A stretch of DNA of 64,000 nt from Microvelia longipes (GCA_018340805.1 JACMZG010001914.1:6175599-6239598); one strand, 5' to 3'. Shown: positions 33,871-45,575, counted from the stretch's first letter. Program-made: numbers and translations. Notes: generated by a model not told the origin, from the letters alone.

Positions 33871-34049
33871 ATACATAGGTTCTATTATAAACGTTACACT
33901 ACTTTAAGCAATGAATGAAAATTGAGAACGAGGAAGTTCAAAAACTTTCAGCGGATTCGCAAGTCAATCTAATTGAACTTAAGCTTATAGGCTTATGGTT
34001 GGGGGGAGTTATTTGAAAGAGTGGCTTACGTGTCAAAAAAAAAATATAT

Positions 34050-34180
34050 GTATATATATATAAAGTTTCGTGAAAGCTATTTTTACGTCATCAGGGACCA
34101 GATGACTGAAACGGATTTGTGTGTTGGTTCGTGGTTCGTCTTTCGCTATAAAAAAAAACCTGACTTTTGAAGTTATAAGG
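34050..34180 (+). mobile_element. Possible tRNA-like short repeat (copy 2, decayed)
   Basis: AAAGTTTCGTGAAAGCTATT, GACTGAAACGGATTTGTGTG and TTGGTTCGTGGTTCGTC parallel the sequence at 22338-22460. The B-box-like part is damaged. Confidence 0.35.
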
Positions 34181-34369
34181 AAAGTTCATATAAATTGCAT
34201 TATTGCTACTTATTTTCTCAAAATATTCATTGCCAAGATGACAGCTTTTATTTATGCTGTAATAGGAAAAAGGAGGATTGTAATAAGGTAAAATTATGTC
34301 ACCTAATTTTGACTGGACAAATGTCCACGTAATTGCGACTACAGATCTCGTACAAGGGGCTTCGGCCGC

Positions 34370-35110
34370 TTGACTGTTTCGGCTGTTGCCAATTCTTGCC
34401 CAGTATTGGGGTTATCAACAATACGATAAAGTTAAATGTCTATTGGGATACTTCCTGAAAAGATTCCTTAAGTTCCATCCTATACCCCATTCTACATGCT
34501 GTTCCTTGAAACTGGCATTAATCATTTTTTTACACACACTTTAAAACTTCATTTTAAGTACAATCTAAGGTGCCTTACTCTATCTGAAGGTCGTTCACCA
34601 CGCTTATTAGCTGAAGATGTTGTGCGTAGAAATATATACTGGTTTCAAGAGTGGAATAACCTGGTAACTTTGTATGACTTACCTTTCAATACAGATCTAA
34701 ATAATAAAGATAGCTGAGCTGGAGAAATGAAAACCAGTATAGATGTAATAAAGAATGCTTTGATGAGGAGAGAATATGAATCTATGGATGTCAGCACTAT
34801 GCATACCCAATATCTTGCTATTCATCACGACTTAGGAATCAAATATTATCTATCCCCAGACCTCAATTTATCTTTTCAGCTTTATCATGGATTTTTAAAG
34901 CATGAGGTGATCTGATTTATCTAAGTTGTAAACCATGGTGAGACGACGATGCCAAAAGATGCTCTCTTTGCAACTTAAATGAGTGGGAGACCAGTTACTA
35001 TTTTATTGCGGGTTCAAACTATCCCAGTCTGTACTATCCTTAAGCGGGCTTCGGTTGATTGCCTGTTTCGCGCCTGGCACATCGGCCAGTATCTTCTGAT
35101 GGAAATTATC
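34370..35110 (+). pseudogene. Decayed non-LTR retrotransposon ORF2, C-terminal part after the reverse transcriptase
   Basis: Across frames the plus strand reads YDKVKCLLGYFLKRFLKF, then LFLETGINHFFTHTLKLHF, then LAEDVVRRNIYWFQEWNNL and MKTSIDVIKNALMRREYESM. It next reads LNLSFQLYHGFLKHEVI and CSLCNLNEWETSYYFIAGS. This is the usual order after the RT domain of insect LINEs, ending in a Cys/His knuckle of the form CxLCxxxExETxxHFIxxC. Here the His is Tyr and the last Cys is Ser. At least two frameshifts and several stops break the frame. The N-terminal endonuclease and RT are absent. Clade unassigned. Non-functional. Confidence 0.65.
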
Positions 35111-35730
35111 TAAAGTTGAAAACAGATGTTGATGTATGTATCTATGTATACCGGATGGATTGTATGGATATATTACTCAGAGGCGAAACAATAATTTATT
35201 CTTGGATACTCCTTGGTGATAAAACATTGCCCCTCTTCCATCGTGGAAGATAAGAAAGCAATAAATAAATCCTAAAGAGAAATAGAATCAAAGATTCCTT
35301 AGGAAGTTTAAAAATGTGTCCTTAGTTGAACAGGCGCTTTTAGAAAGTAAGAAAAGAATTTATTAGGTGATGAAATACAGTTCATTGGGGAAGAACAAAT
35401 GCCTCTTTGGCGTTTCGTGATCTGAATTAGAGGAAGGAGGAAGTTTTGAATGTCATTAAAATCGGGGGCTCGAACCAAGTTTGGGCTTAAGGTTAGTGAT
35501 GCATTAATAAACCTTGAAAGAATACAGAGAAAGTGAAAGAAGACTGGATAAAATTAAAGAAAAAGAACCCTTGGAAATGAAGCTGAGATTTCTCGCTACA
35601 AAAACCGTTTACATTAGGAAAGGAATTAAAGAACAGAATCGGATTTATAAAGGTGTCGAATAAATTGTCAAGTTTCTTGTTAACTACATTTTTTAAAGAC
35701 TCTTGAATCCGTTTTAAAGTTTTAAGGAAT
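35111..35730. other. Spacer, nothing recognised
   Basis: Small open frames occur on both strands without recognisable motifs. Confidence 0.4.
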
Positions 35731-35737
35731 AACATTT

Positions 35738-35785
35738 TAAGATAAATCGGGTACGGGATACCTCGGAACTTTAATGTACTTTTTA
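35738..35785 (-). mobile_element. Composite-element tail end
   Basis: AAATCGGGTACGGGATACCT followed by CGGAACTTTAA is the reverse complement of the tail terminus. Confidence 0.6.
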
Positions 35786-36089
35786 ACTAAAAACAAGTAA
35801 GTTACAGTAGTTGGTGTTCTGGAGTAGATAACCGTCTCATCGTCACGGTTGGCGAGTGCCGAATAGATACGGTACCACTACCTTACCCTACATCTGTCTT
35901 AATCTTGTTTTGTGAATTTTCATAAGAACTTATACTTTATTTTAGTATTACCTTGTTTTAAAAGAAAATTAGAAATTGGCCGGCCGTAAAGGTCTCCTGT
36001 TGGAAGCTTTATATTTAAAATAGGTTTTGACATTTTTTAGTGTTAGAAAAATTGAGGATTTTTAGATACACCAACCATATATATAATTA

Positions 36090-36875
36090 GACACCATATA
36101 TATATTCATTGCCCCCCTATTACTTCTCATATACCCTTTATTGTCTCATCGCCTCTTCATTGCCCCTCTACTACATGTCACGACCCCTTCATTGCCCCCC
36201 TTACTACTTCTCATAGTCCCTAGTTATTGTCTCATCGCCACTCATTGCCCTATTACTTTTCATTTTCCTTTTATTGTCTCATCACCACTTCATTGCCCCC
36301 TATTACTTCTCATATCCCCTTTATTGTCTTATCGCCACTTCATTGCCCTCCTACTTTATTGTCTCATCGCATATTCCTGCCCCATATTTACTTTATCCCC
36401 TTATTGTCTCTCATCGTCACTTCATTGCCCCTCTATTACATCTCACGACCCCTTCATCCCCCACTACTACTTTCATAGCTCCTTTATTGTCTCATCGCCA
36501 CTTCATTGCCCCTCTACTACATCTCACGACCCCTTCATCCCCCACTACTACTTTCATAGCTCCTTTATTGTCTCAACGCCACTTCATTGCCCCTACTACA
36601 TCTCACGACCCTTCATTGCCCCCCCCCCCTACTACTTCTTATAGCCCTTTTACTGTCTTATCGCCACTTCATTTTCCCCCTATTACATGTCATAGCTCCT
36701 TTATTGTCTCATCGCCACTTCATTGCCTCTCTACTACATCCCACGACCCTTTGATTGCCCCCCTACTACTTTTCAAGGCCCCTTTATTATTCCCTTACGT
36801 CCCATCGTCCCTCTACTACTTCTCATCGCCTCATCATTGCCCACCTACTACGTCTCATCGCCCCTTCTTTAAATT
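36090..36875. repeat. Satellite array, 81-bp pyrimidine-rich unit
   Basis: Units of TTTATTGTCTCATCGCCACT, TCATTGCCCCTCTACTACAT, CTCACGACCCCTTCATCCCC and CACTACTACTTTCATAGCTCC occur about ten times with length variation. The plus strand is strongly pyrimidine-rich. The 81-bp period keeps frames open (FIAPLLHLTTPSSPTTT), which is not evidence for a gene. Confidence 0.92.
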
Positions 36876-37044
36876 TTGAAACATCATTAGTAAGTTGAAC
36901 ACTTTTTTTTGCAGTAATATTATTATTGTTGTATTTATTATAATCAAATAAACACCATAAAATTACAGTAACTTATTTATTAGATCGTTTTTAATGTAAA
37001 ATATAACACAATCAAAGTGCTAAAAGCCGATTAGTTTATTGTAA

Positions 37045-37141
37045 CCTTAACATACTCCTGAAGTAGGTTGCAATAAGGTTACAAAGAACCTCTCATAGCA
37101 TTGCAAATGGGTATGCCCTCTCTAGTAATAAATCTCTATGC
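37045..37141 (+). mobile_element. CATAGAG element, right-half fragment
   Basis: AGTAGGTTGCAATAAGGTTA, CAAATGGGTATGCCCTCTCT and AGTAATAAATCTCTATG match the right end of 11054-11562. Confidence 0.6.
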
Positions 37142-37552
37142 TGTGGTCTCTAACTAAATCAATTTAATTCTATTTTTAGATCTACTTGAGAATTTATATT
37201 TAGGTGGGTAGTTAATAGGTTAGGACATTTATAGAAGTATTACTATACAAGGTTTAGACAAGACTTTACTGTATCTGAAGGTTACGTCACCTTGTTAGTA
37301 TTGATTTTCTTAATATCAGAGTCACTGGGAAGTTATCCGCTGCTTCAGAGGTTATCCTGATGACAATGCTAGAGTGACTGATTTGACGCGATCTATCAGG
37401 GTGAAGGATAGACCGTGAATCATTGTCTAGTTCAAGATCGCATGAATTGAGATCAAATAAATCTTACTTCCGGGATTTTAAATACTGACTCTTTTCTTCT
37501 GCTTTGTTTATATCTTTTTCAAGGATATTAAATTAGGTGTAATACGCCGAGA

Positions 37553-37765
37553 GTCACCCGTGGTGTAGTGGTTAAGGTACGCGGCCAATAAACAGGATGA
37601 ATGGACTTAGTCATGGATTCAATCCCAGTACGGGCCTCTAGGATTTTTTGTGAGAGGGATAAAAGTTCTACGTACCACGTCCTTCAGAAGGGACGTAAAG
37701 CCAGTGGTCTCGAGCCTGTGCGTTGTCAGGCAAAATTTAGGACCCTCATTGTAGATTCATTATAA
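37553..37765 (+). mobile_element. tRNA-derived SINE of a second family
   Basis: A tRNA-like head holds the A-box-like GTGGTGTAGTGGTTAAGG and the B-box-like GGATTCAATCCC. CCCGT and ACGGG at its ends still pair like an acceptor stem. It is followed by GTCCTTCAGAAGGGACGTAA, AGCCAGTGGTCTCGAGCCTG and TTAGGACCC, a tail type common in arthropod SINEs. It is not a true tRNA: the anticodon arm is absent. One copy is seen in the window. Confidence 0.7.
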
Positions 37766-38040
37766 TACTATTCTGTTTCTGCCTTGTAGTTTAAAGTGTG
37801 TGGAGGTTTGGTTAAACAGTGAGAGCACGTGTTGTTCCTAGTTTTCTCTAGACTATAAGAGTCAGTAAAAATATGTATGATTGCTTGAAAAAGCATGAGA
37901 GAAACCATAGAAATTCACGGCTCTTCTGTCTAGATTAGATGAAATATACCTACACTTGAAATTAAAAGGAGTAGACACTATCTTAGGGAGCTGGCAAAAA
38001 GGGCCCAACAACGTGGCCTACTTGCCAGGTAGTTACTACA

Positions 38041-38262
38041 CTACCACTCCCCTATATTACTACTATTACTAAGGGTTATACGCGAGATAGAGAACTTTTC
38101 TGACACCATGGACGTTGTTTGAGATAGAGATATCGCGGCAATCTTGCCTTCCCCCTGGATATAGCAAAAAATGTGCAAACCGCAGGTTGTGTAACAGGGA
38201 TAAGTAGAGTTTGCTGCCCAACTTTCTTCTGGGCTTGACATTTAATGTGTTAATCGTGATTT
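38041..38262 (-). mobile_element. hAT-like inverted-repeat transposon (copy 3, decayed)
   Basis: On the minus strand the interior matches copies 1 and 2 (AAGAAAGTTGGGCAGCAAAC, ACACAACCTGCGGTTTGCAC, GGGGGAAGGCAAGATTGCCG, TCTATCTCAAACAACGTCC). Both termini have decayed. The adjacent GCTGGCAAAAAGGGCCCAAC has a reverse-complement relative at 42213-42275. Confidence 0.6.
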
Positions 38263-38339
38263 TAGTTATCTTTGGTTCTTGTTAAGACGATTAAAAGACA
38301 ATTTAATCGTCAACAATTAACAAATTATCAATGTTAAAT

Positions 38340-38432
38340 AAATTTCGAGCAGGGTCATTGCTGGATGGGTGATCGCTGGGAATATACAAATGTTTTACTG
38401 TCTGAGTACGAGCGAAGCGGATCCGACGTCGT
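38340..38432 (+). mobile_element. Composite element, 5S C-box and tail fragment
   Basis: TTCGAGCAGGGTCATTGCTG, GGATGGGTGATCGCTGGGAA and GAGTACGAGCGAAGCGGATC give a decayed 5S A/C-box region directly followed by the tail. This again shows the 5S-then-tail order. Confidence 0.6.
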
Positions 38433-38784
38433 TCTTGAAATAATTCGTCTTAATACGACGTATATATACTTTAATAAAATCCATTAAAATTTTAGATTTT
38501 ACAATTTTACAATGAATAAAAACCTAAAGTACCGATTTATTTAAAGTAAATTCTCTAAATCTTACTTTTTCAAAGAATACATAAATATATCGCTCTTAGT
38601 AAAAGAATGCAGGGGGCTAGGGTTACTCAGAATTCTGACTCATGATTACTCATCATCAGGTTGTGATCTGAATACCACGTGACCTGATATCATCTTTAAC
38701 TTTGTATCCTTCCTCATACTTTCAAATTGTTTTTCATCTCTTTCTTCACTCCTATTATAAATGGAAAGTATTCTAATAAATAAA

Positions 38785-38822
38785 TGGGTACGGGGTACCT
38801 CGTAAGTTTTTATCATTATATT
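38785..38822 (-). mobile_element. Composite-element tail end
   Basis: AAATGGGTACGGGGTACCTC followed by GTAAGTTTTTATCA is the reverse complement of the tail terminus. Confidence 0.5.
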
Positions 38823-39104
38823 CGCTGTACTCAATTAAATATACGGGCCTTCGACCCGTAGGGGCTACGCAGCCACATTGCTGTTGTTTTATTATTATTT
38901 GTTGTTACGTGGTATGAAACCTTCTTTTACTTATTGTTAATGACGTCATAGTTATTTGCCAATTGCCACACTTAGGATGGTCTGATTAAGCTAAAACCGG
39001 TCTCGTTTCAGAATCAGAATCGTTTCAGAATGCCTACAACTTTAAGAAGGGCATTTTAAGGTCCTTCCGTTTTGAGGACCTGCATTCCTTAATGTAGTTA
39101 TGTA

Positions 39105-39250
39105 AATAAATAAATAAATAAATAAGCCATTTATTATTTATAAAAGGTTATAAACTATAGATACAAGATTACATGACTCAAACAAAATAACTTTTATATA
39201 AATGTCGTTCGCCATAGGCCGTGGCACCTCAAAGAGGTTGGTTGGTAACA
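39105..39250 (-). mobile_element. LINE-like 3' end with (TTTA)n tail
   Basis: On the minus strand GAGGTGCCACGGCCTATGGC and GAACGACATTTATAT lead to AATAATAAATGGCTTATTTA and a (TTTA)n run. This is a common 3' end in insect non-LTR elements. No coding part is attached. Confidence 0.5.
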
Positions 39251-39651
39251 TGCATACATCTAAAATTAATTTAACTATAATAAATATCTAAAACATTTCT
39301 TATCTCTAATATAAATATCACATAATTTAACATTAAAATAATTTCTATAAATAACATAACACATTTCAAATTATATATTTTGTAGTCCATATTTAACTTC
39401 TATAATTCTTTAATTTTATCTCTCCATATCATACTGATTTTATTTATTTTCAATTATTTTATTATATAATACATTTTAAGCATAAAGATCATAAATTTTA
39501 TTTTTATTTTATTTTTTTTTATTAATAGTAAATCTTTGCATGCTGGGTTAAAAAAACCTGTATATAAAATAAATACTTCATAATAAATATTAAATTAATA
39601 ACTTCAATTGATTAATTGTTTGGTAATTATTAAGACACACATACACAAAAT

Positions 39652-39712
39652 TCCGCCATGATGCCTATCCCATTAGGCGAATTTTCAAAGGAAAATCGCT
39701 AAAAAATACATA
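39652..39712. repeat. Shared hairpin module, second copy
   Basis: ATTCCGCCATGATGCCTATC, CCATTAGGCGAATTTTCAAA and GGAAAATCGCTAAAAAA match the module at 23437-23500, here outside the hAT-like element. It is therefore mobile or duplicated independently. Confidence 0.55.
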
Positions 39713-39799
39713 AATTTATAAATTATAAATAATGGTACATAGTATAAATATTAATATTAGTATAATATTAATTTATTTAATTTTGTTTCATTTATTTAT

Positions 39800-40000
39800 T
39801 TTGTTTATTTTATTTTTTTTTTTTTTATTATTTATTTCTTTTTATTATATTCTTTATTACAGCCATACATTTTTATAAATTTCCCCCATTCTCAACCATT
39901 CCTTCCTGTCCCTGCTACTCGTTGCCTTTCGTTGCTTCTGTCCACATATTTTCTTCATTTCTTCGTCCCATCTCATATATTGGTCTTCCTCTTTTCTTTT
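39800..40000 (-). pseudogene. LINE ORF2 C-terminus and poly(A) end, decayed
   Basis: On the minus strand the frames read KRGRPI, then after a shift YMRWDEEMKKICGQKQRKAT, SSRDRKEWLRMGEIYK and NVWL before stops. This fits the GRPxxRWxDEI...GxxWxxxAxDRxxWxxxGEAY ending of many insect non-LTR retrotransposons. It is followed by TAATAAAGAATATAATAAAA and an A-rich run (T-rich on plus, 39820-39836), which marks the 3' end. It is 5'-truncated and frameshifted. Confidence 0.6.
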
Positions 40001-40104
40001 CATTTCCCTCGGATACGGATGTAGTTATGTAAGAGCCATATTTGTCCTGTCCCGTCTGGAACAGTAGGCTTAACTAGGACGGACACGATCTAGCAGTAAT
40101 AAAA

Positions 40105-41016
40105 GTAATAAATATATATACTTATATATATATATAATATATAATATTGTAATATATATATATATTATAAGTAATATAATATATATTTGTGTGTGTGTGT
40201 ATTGGTGAAACCGAATATGTACGATTTGCTATGTTCTGAATCGATTGATTTCGCGATCTACTAAAAATGTAATTCCTTGTTTTGAAGCCATCTCGAGTTT
40301 GGAAAAAAATATTATGACGTAATACATTGGGTTGATGACGTCATGAATTTACAATGTGGAATAAAAACAATAGGCTCTGTAAAAAAATCAAAATATTTGT
40401 TCTATGAAAAGGAGAACGAATCAAACTTAATAAAATTTCTTTGCTAAGTTGTTTATAAGCCCACAACCCTCCAACCAAGGGTAAAATTGGCTAAATTGTA
40501 TTTTCTGGAATTTATTATATAATGCTTCATAAAATATATACCAATGTGTTATTTTTGTTTCAGGTATGTTTCTTCTTATACTTACTGTACCAGGTAAACA
40601 CTTATTTATATTACATTAGGCAACCATTAAAAATGTTAGAAAGACAAACAAACCAGAAAGACACAAAAGACTAAAAATTTCTCAAAGAAAATTTGAAAAA
40701 CGCATAATAGTAATCGGATTACCATACATGCAAGGCCTTTACAAAAAAAATAATTAGGTATTTCATCTCTAAGTGGTCGACTTAGTGGGGTTGATACCAA
40801 TTTTACCTCTATTCCTTTGTACAGAGCTGAGTAATCAGGTGATGTATTGAAATGTACCGCCCTGTAAAATATAATATATATATATATATATATATATTAA
40901 TATATATATATATATAATATATCATATATATAGTAACTTGATAATGAGAATTTATATATAATATAGTATAAATATATAATTACTCATTACTCATTACTAT
41001 TACAGTGTATATAGTT

Positions 41017-41058
<42 letters not shown>

Positions 41059-41174
41059 ACTATATATATATAATAATATATATATTATATATAAATATTT
41101 ACTATGAGGTAATACTGAATTACTATATACAAGTTATATAGTTATATATCCTACTCATTACCTATACCGCACAG

Positions 41175-41206
<32 letters not shown>

Positions 41207-41244
41207 CTATATATATATAATATATATATATATAATAAATATAT

Positions 41245-41275
<31 letters not shown>

Positions 41276-41279
41276 TATA

Positions 41280-41314
<35 letters not shown>

Positions 41315-41370
41315 TATTATATATATATAATATATACTATATATTAAATATATATATGTAAATGTATATC
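40105..41370. repeat. TA-rich block with several (TA)n tracts
   Basis: (TA)n tracts at 40113-40190 and 40878-41360 are separated by 40190-40870. That interval includes a GT tract (40190-40200) and CGTAATACATTGGGTTGATG with a GACGTCATGAATTT motif, reminiscent of the composite body. ACTATATA palindromes are frequent. Confidence 0.85.
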
Positions 41371-41689
41371 GATTATTAGCTTAATAGTTTGAGGAAAACA
41401 ATTTTTGTCGTATTAGTCACCTTGATGAGTTGTATTGGCGGGGAAAATACGTAGTTTAATTATCTTATCTTACGGGATATTCTTGTCAATTAGAATATTT
41501 AAATCTTGATGACTAAATAATGATAATTGAACAGGATGTTTTTCAAGGTGTTGACTAATAAGGTACTTTCCATTAATTCCGTTAGATGTCTCTTGTAGTT
41601 GTATTAGTAGTTATATTATTCACAATTTAAAGCGAGAGTTGTAAGGTTGGCAATACCAAATGGCGGGAAAACGAAAGGTGATCAAAGGG

Positions 41690-42575
41690 TTGTTTTTAAG
41701 ACCTTTGAGTAGTTTTCTCAAAGTAGTCAGTGTATGAGTGTTTGTCTGTTATCATCGTATCTTGCAGTGTATTTGTGCCTGAGAGTTGATACTTGACATT
41801 AAAATCAATGTTTACTAACCTGCAATAATAAATCAGATAAAATTTAACGCAGAAAAATGTTCTGTTTGAAATTGAGCATGTATTTAGCCATGTGTAGGAC
41901 CAACAAATGTCCCAACTTTATCTCCTTGTCGAGAAAATTCAAACTTTATCTCCTTGTTAAGCATTAATTTAACTTTATCTCACTTAGTTAATTCGATCAC
42001 ATTTTCAAATTCGCATGTTCAGAGCACAAGATATTCCAACGGTTTTATCTTTCTTGTTAGCATTCACTGGATCAACTTTTACTCCTCTTTTGACATTTAT
42101 TTAAACTTTTATCTCTTGGTTAGCCATCTCGGGCAACTCTCGGCGCGAGCTTCCATACTACAAATTCACGTTTTATCTTCATTGGAGAGACAATATACAC
42201 CAAATCTTTTACCTTGAGTTATCAACTAGGCAAGTAGGACCCAACCGCGTTGTCTGGCTCTTTTTTGCCAACATTCCTTAAGATAGGAAATACGTGTTCT
42301 GAGAAAGCTATTTCAGTCGTAGTAGCAAAGCATTTTGCGTCAAATTATAAGAAAGAGTATCACTGGTAACCTTACTTTAAGTTTCTATAGGCTTTCACTA
42401 GAAAGCAACACGTGCCCCACTGCCAAACTAAGCTTTCCTACTCTCAAAAGTACAAGCACTGCAGTATATATTAATGATTTGTATATTCTAAGGACGAGCA
42501 AAGCGAGAGTGAAGATGTGAAGAGAGGAGTCGATGTTTTGAGAAAAATATACGAGGTACCCTATTGTTTTTATTT
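41690..42575 (+). mobile_element. Composite element, diverged copy (body and tail)
   Basis: The body motifs AAGACCTTTGAGTAGTTTTC, TTATCATCGTATCTTGCAGT and TGTATTTAGCCATGTGTAGG lie at 41690-41910. Then comes a short direct repeat of AACTTTATCTCCTTG. The tail (AAGGACGAGCAAAGCGAGAG, ATACGAGGTACCC) lies at 42480-42560. The 5S block cannot be recognised. The interval holds foreign or strongly diverged DNA. Confidence 0.5.
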
Positions 42576-43139
42576 TATAAATAATCACGTATAATGCAAC
42601 AATATAAATTAATAACTGTTTAAAAGTAACTTTCAATGTAAAATAGTTCACGATATAATGTCCAATTATAGAAATGCTATTAATATAACTCTCCAAAATT
42701 GGTCAATAAAGAACTTATTAAAGAGAACCAAATCGTGACTCCACTTCGTCCTACTCCATTGACTCCTATACAGGAGGTTTCATAATTTAGGCCAAACCTT
42801 CTGTGTGGGTAATAGAGTGGGTATCAAGCCTTCTTTTTCGGTTTTTTTTTCTACATTTCTATGTAAAAATGTTGTATCACTTTATTGATTCATAAAGGTT
42901 TACTTCCGTGTAATCTCTCCTACTTCTAAATTCAATAATTGATTAATTTAATAAAAGTCTTAGATTACTCTTTTATGATGACTTATAACGTTTATAATGA
43001 AATTAATTGAAAGGCCAATAGCTGCGTTTACACGTTCGGATTATCCGTCGAATCGGCTCGGCAGATTAGCTGTTATATTAGCTCGTTTATAATCAAAGTA
43101 AAGTGAACGGATTTGACTCGATCGATTTCTATTGTTTAC

Positions 43140-43285
43140 TTTTTTACTTATTCTTATTTGTACCATAGGTATATAAGAATTTGTCTTCATTTTGTAATGT
43201 GCTTGCACTAAACATAAAACCGAGATAACAATAAGTCATTTGTTTACAATTTTCTGAGTGGTTTTTACATAGTTGTATGTCTGTA
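43140..43285 (+). mobile_element. Composite element, head fragment
   Basis: TTTTTACTTATTCTTATTTG, TACCATAGGTATATAAG and TTCTGAGTGGTTTTTACATA, then GTTGTATGTCTGTATGTAT. It joins directly to LINE coding sequence. Confidence 0.65.
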
Positions 43286-43675
43286 TGTATTCGATACTGT
43301 CTCCCACAAACTATTAGTTAAAAAATTACTAGATATCAGTATTGGAGGAACAGTACTTGAATGGTTTAAAAGCTATTTAACCAGCAGGACGTATCAACTA
43401 AAAGTAAACAATGAATTAGGAAAAGAGTTTACTTCTAAATACTCGATACCCAGGGTACAGTTTTGGGTGGAATACTTTTTTTGGTCCTCATTATTGACGT
43501 ATTTAATTTATCATTAAATTCTAAAATAATACGTTGATGTGACTGACTCATTTACAGAAATATTAAGACTAATAGAATTAAACATGATGAAAATAAAACA
43601 CTGGTTTAATACCAACTTACTGACACTTAACCAATCACTTGATGGAATGCTAACAAGATAGCTTATGTACATGTG
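43286..43675 (+). pseudogene. Reverse transcriptase fragment of a non-LTR retrotransposon
   Basis: The plus strand reads FDTVSHKLLVKKLLDISIGG, TVLEWFKSYLTSRTYQLKVN and NELGKEFTSKYSIP. This is the RT palm region found in Jockey/CR1-type LINEs (AFDxVxHxxLLxKL ... WFxSYLxxRxQxVxxN...GVPQGSVLGPLLF). The GVPQGS motif is decayed to SIPRVQ. Further on, LRLIELNMMKIKHWFNTNLL and TLNQS follow the thumb order, but the expected FADDT is lost (YVDVTDS). Stops and frameshifts make it a pseudogene. Its 5' edge is the composite-element head, an insertion junction. Confidence 0.65.
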
Positions 43676-43679
43676 GAAG

Positions 43680-44175
43680 ACTATTACAATTATAATATTT
43701 ATAATATCAAATATTATAAGTTATATTCTCATTAATATTATGTTTAATTTTTATAGATATACAAATCTACTACAATACATGTATCTGTAAAATACTCTTT
43801 TTTTGTAATTACAAGGTAAAATCGAAAATCCATTGTGGGTTGGCCCTAAATAACGACTTCCAGAGTTAGAAAAAGTTTCCCAAAATTGAAACTGATTAAA
43901 ACTAACTTTTCATGGAAATGAAGGACTAATGTGAAAAACTTTTGAAAGTAGAAGTTTTTCCTCTCCTCAATATTACCAAAACCCCTTTACCAAGAGGCTT
44001 TTAATAATTTATTAAAATTAATAACAGGTCGTTAGAACGTAAAATTTATTCTACTTTTTAGACTCAAGCAGTGCACATTACTTAACAGAATTTAGTTAAA
44101 GTTTTTAAATGAGTTCATCTCGTTTGTGTTTGAAACGTGTTAACTTAATATTTAGTTTTAGATAAGTTATGTGTC
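43680..44175. other. AT-rich spacer
   Basis: No feature recognised. Confidence 0.4.
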
Positions 44176-44180
44176 AGGGA

Positions 44181-44947
44181 CATAGAGATGTAATTACTAA
44201 AGAACCGTTACTGGTTGAATTTTAAAACATCGATCAAGCAACCTAAACGCCTCTAACTTCAGAAAATAACATTAACTGAACACAAAGAAAAAGCAGACGA
44301 CAATTGATTTATTATAACCTAAACTCATATTTTAGAGGAGGTTTCCATAAGCTTACATAGAGGCACTCAGCCCCAACAAATATTTCAAGGTTCTCAATGT
44401 GTTTGGGTTTCCATAACATAGAGGCACTCAGAGCCCCAACAAATATTTTCAAGCTTCTCAATGTGTTTGGGTTTCCATAACATAGAGGCACTCAGAGCCA
44501 CAAAAAATATTTTCAAGCTTCTCATTGTGTTTGGGTTTCCATAACATAGAGGCACTCAGAGCCCCCCAACATTTTTCAAGGTTCTCAATCTGTTTGGGTT
44601 TCCATAACATAGAGGCACTCAGAGCCCCAACAAATATTTTCAAGGTTCTCAATGTGTTTGGGTTTCCATAACATATGAGGCACTCAGAGCCCCAACAAAT
44701 ATTTTCAAGCTTCTCAATGTGTTTGGGTTTCCATAACATAGAGGCACTCAGAGCCACAAAAAATATTTTCAAGCTTCTCATTGTGTTTGGGTTTCCATAA
44801 CATAGAGGCACTCAGAGCCCCAACAAATATTTTCAAGCTTCTCAATGTGTTTGGGTTTCCATAACATAGAGGCACTCAGAGCCCCAAAAAATATTTTCAA
44901 GCTTCTCAATGTGTTTGAGATAGGCTATGCTCCCTTTAGTATTATTT
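44181..44947 (+). mobile_element. CATAGAG element enlarged by internal tandem expansion
   Basis: The left end CATAGAGATGTAATTACTAA and the flank GGTTGAATTTTAAAACATCG match copy 1 at 11054. The right end keeps TTGAGATAGGCTATGCTCCC. Between them a 64-bp segment that occurs once in copy 1 is repeated about eight or nine times (44370-44920). The expanded piece spans the ACATAGAGGCACTCAGAGCC ... TTCTCAATGTGTTTG part. Confidence 0.75.
44370..44920. repeat. 64-bp tandem array inside the CATAGAG element
   Basis: Each unit reads TTCTCAATGTGTTTGGGTTT, CCATAACATAGAGGCACTCA and GAGCCCCAACAAATATTTTC, ending AAGC. Units differ at few positions (GCCCC/GCCAC), so the expansion is recent relative to the satellites elsewhere. 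The 64-bp period shifts frame each unit. Confidence 0.9.
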
Positions 44948-44999
44948 TTTATATAATAACAATAAATAATATAAACAATATAATATAGCTTGGACTATA

Positions 45000-45504
45000 T
45001 AAATGGAATATAGCTTATATATGTATATAAAATATATAATATAGCTAAGACTGGACGACTGTCTGTCTTAGCTTAGACTAAACAGCAATTTGTCCCAGAT
45101 TGGTCTGAATGACTATCTATCCCAACTTGGGCTGAACCTAAATTTCTGCTCGGGCGACTAACAAGGCCGATTTACTGCCTTCTGTATTCATACACACGTT
45201 TTTCCTTTTCGATTTTGGTTGCCTGGTTTGGATGGAGAGACTATAGACCGGTTTCAAATGGATTCAATGACTTATATCAATAAAAAAGGGAAAAAATAGT
45301 TAAATCCATACATACAGATACATACATACAAATATTTCTACTTGTATGTACATACATATATATCTATTCATACATATATAAGTATATCTATACGTTCATA
45401 TATAGAGATACGTCTTTATAGATGTATCTTATTTAACTTATGTTCATTGATACAAACATATTCATTCATACATACTGATATGGCTATACTTTCATTCAGA
45501 GATA
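45000..45504. other. Spacer with short ATACATAC runs
   Basis: A loosely repeated CTTAGCTTAGACTAAAC / GTCTGTCTTAGC stretch and ATACATACA runs are present. No gene recognised. Confidence 0.4.
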
Positions 45505-45535
45505 TATATATATATATATATAATATATTATATAT

Positions 45536-45575
<40 letters not shown>
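45505..45575. repeat. (TA)n microsatellite
   Basis: About 70 bp of TA dinucleotide. Confidence 0.95.

Noticed and set aside
36141..36879. 167- and 201-codon Pro/Ser/His-rich frames
   Set aside because: They read through the 81-bp pyrimidine satellite; the composition is that of the repeat.
37553..37640. Genuine tRNA gene
   Set aside because: A and B boxes are present but the anticodon arm does not fold and a SINE tail follows.
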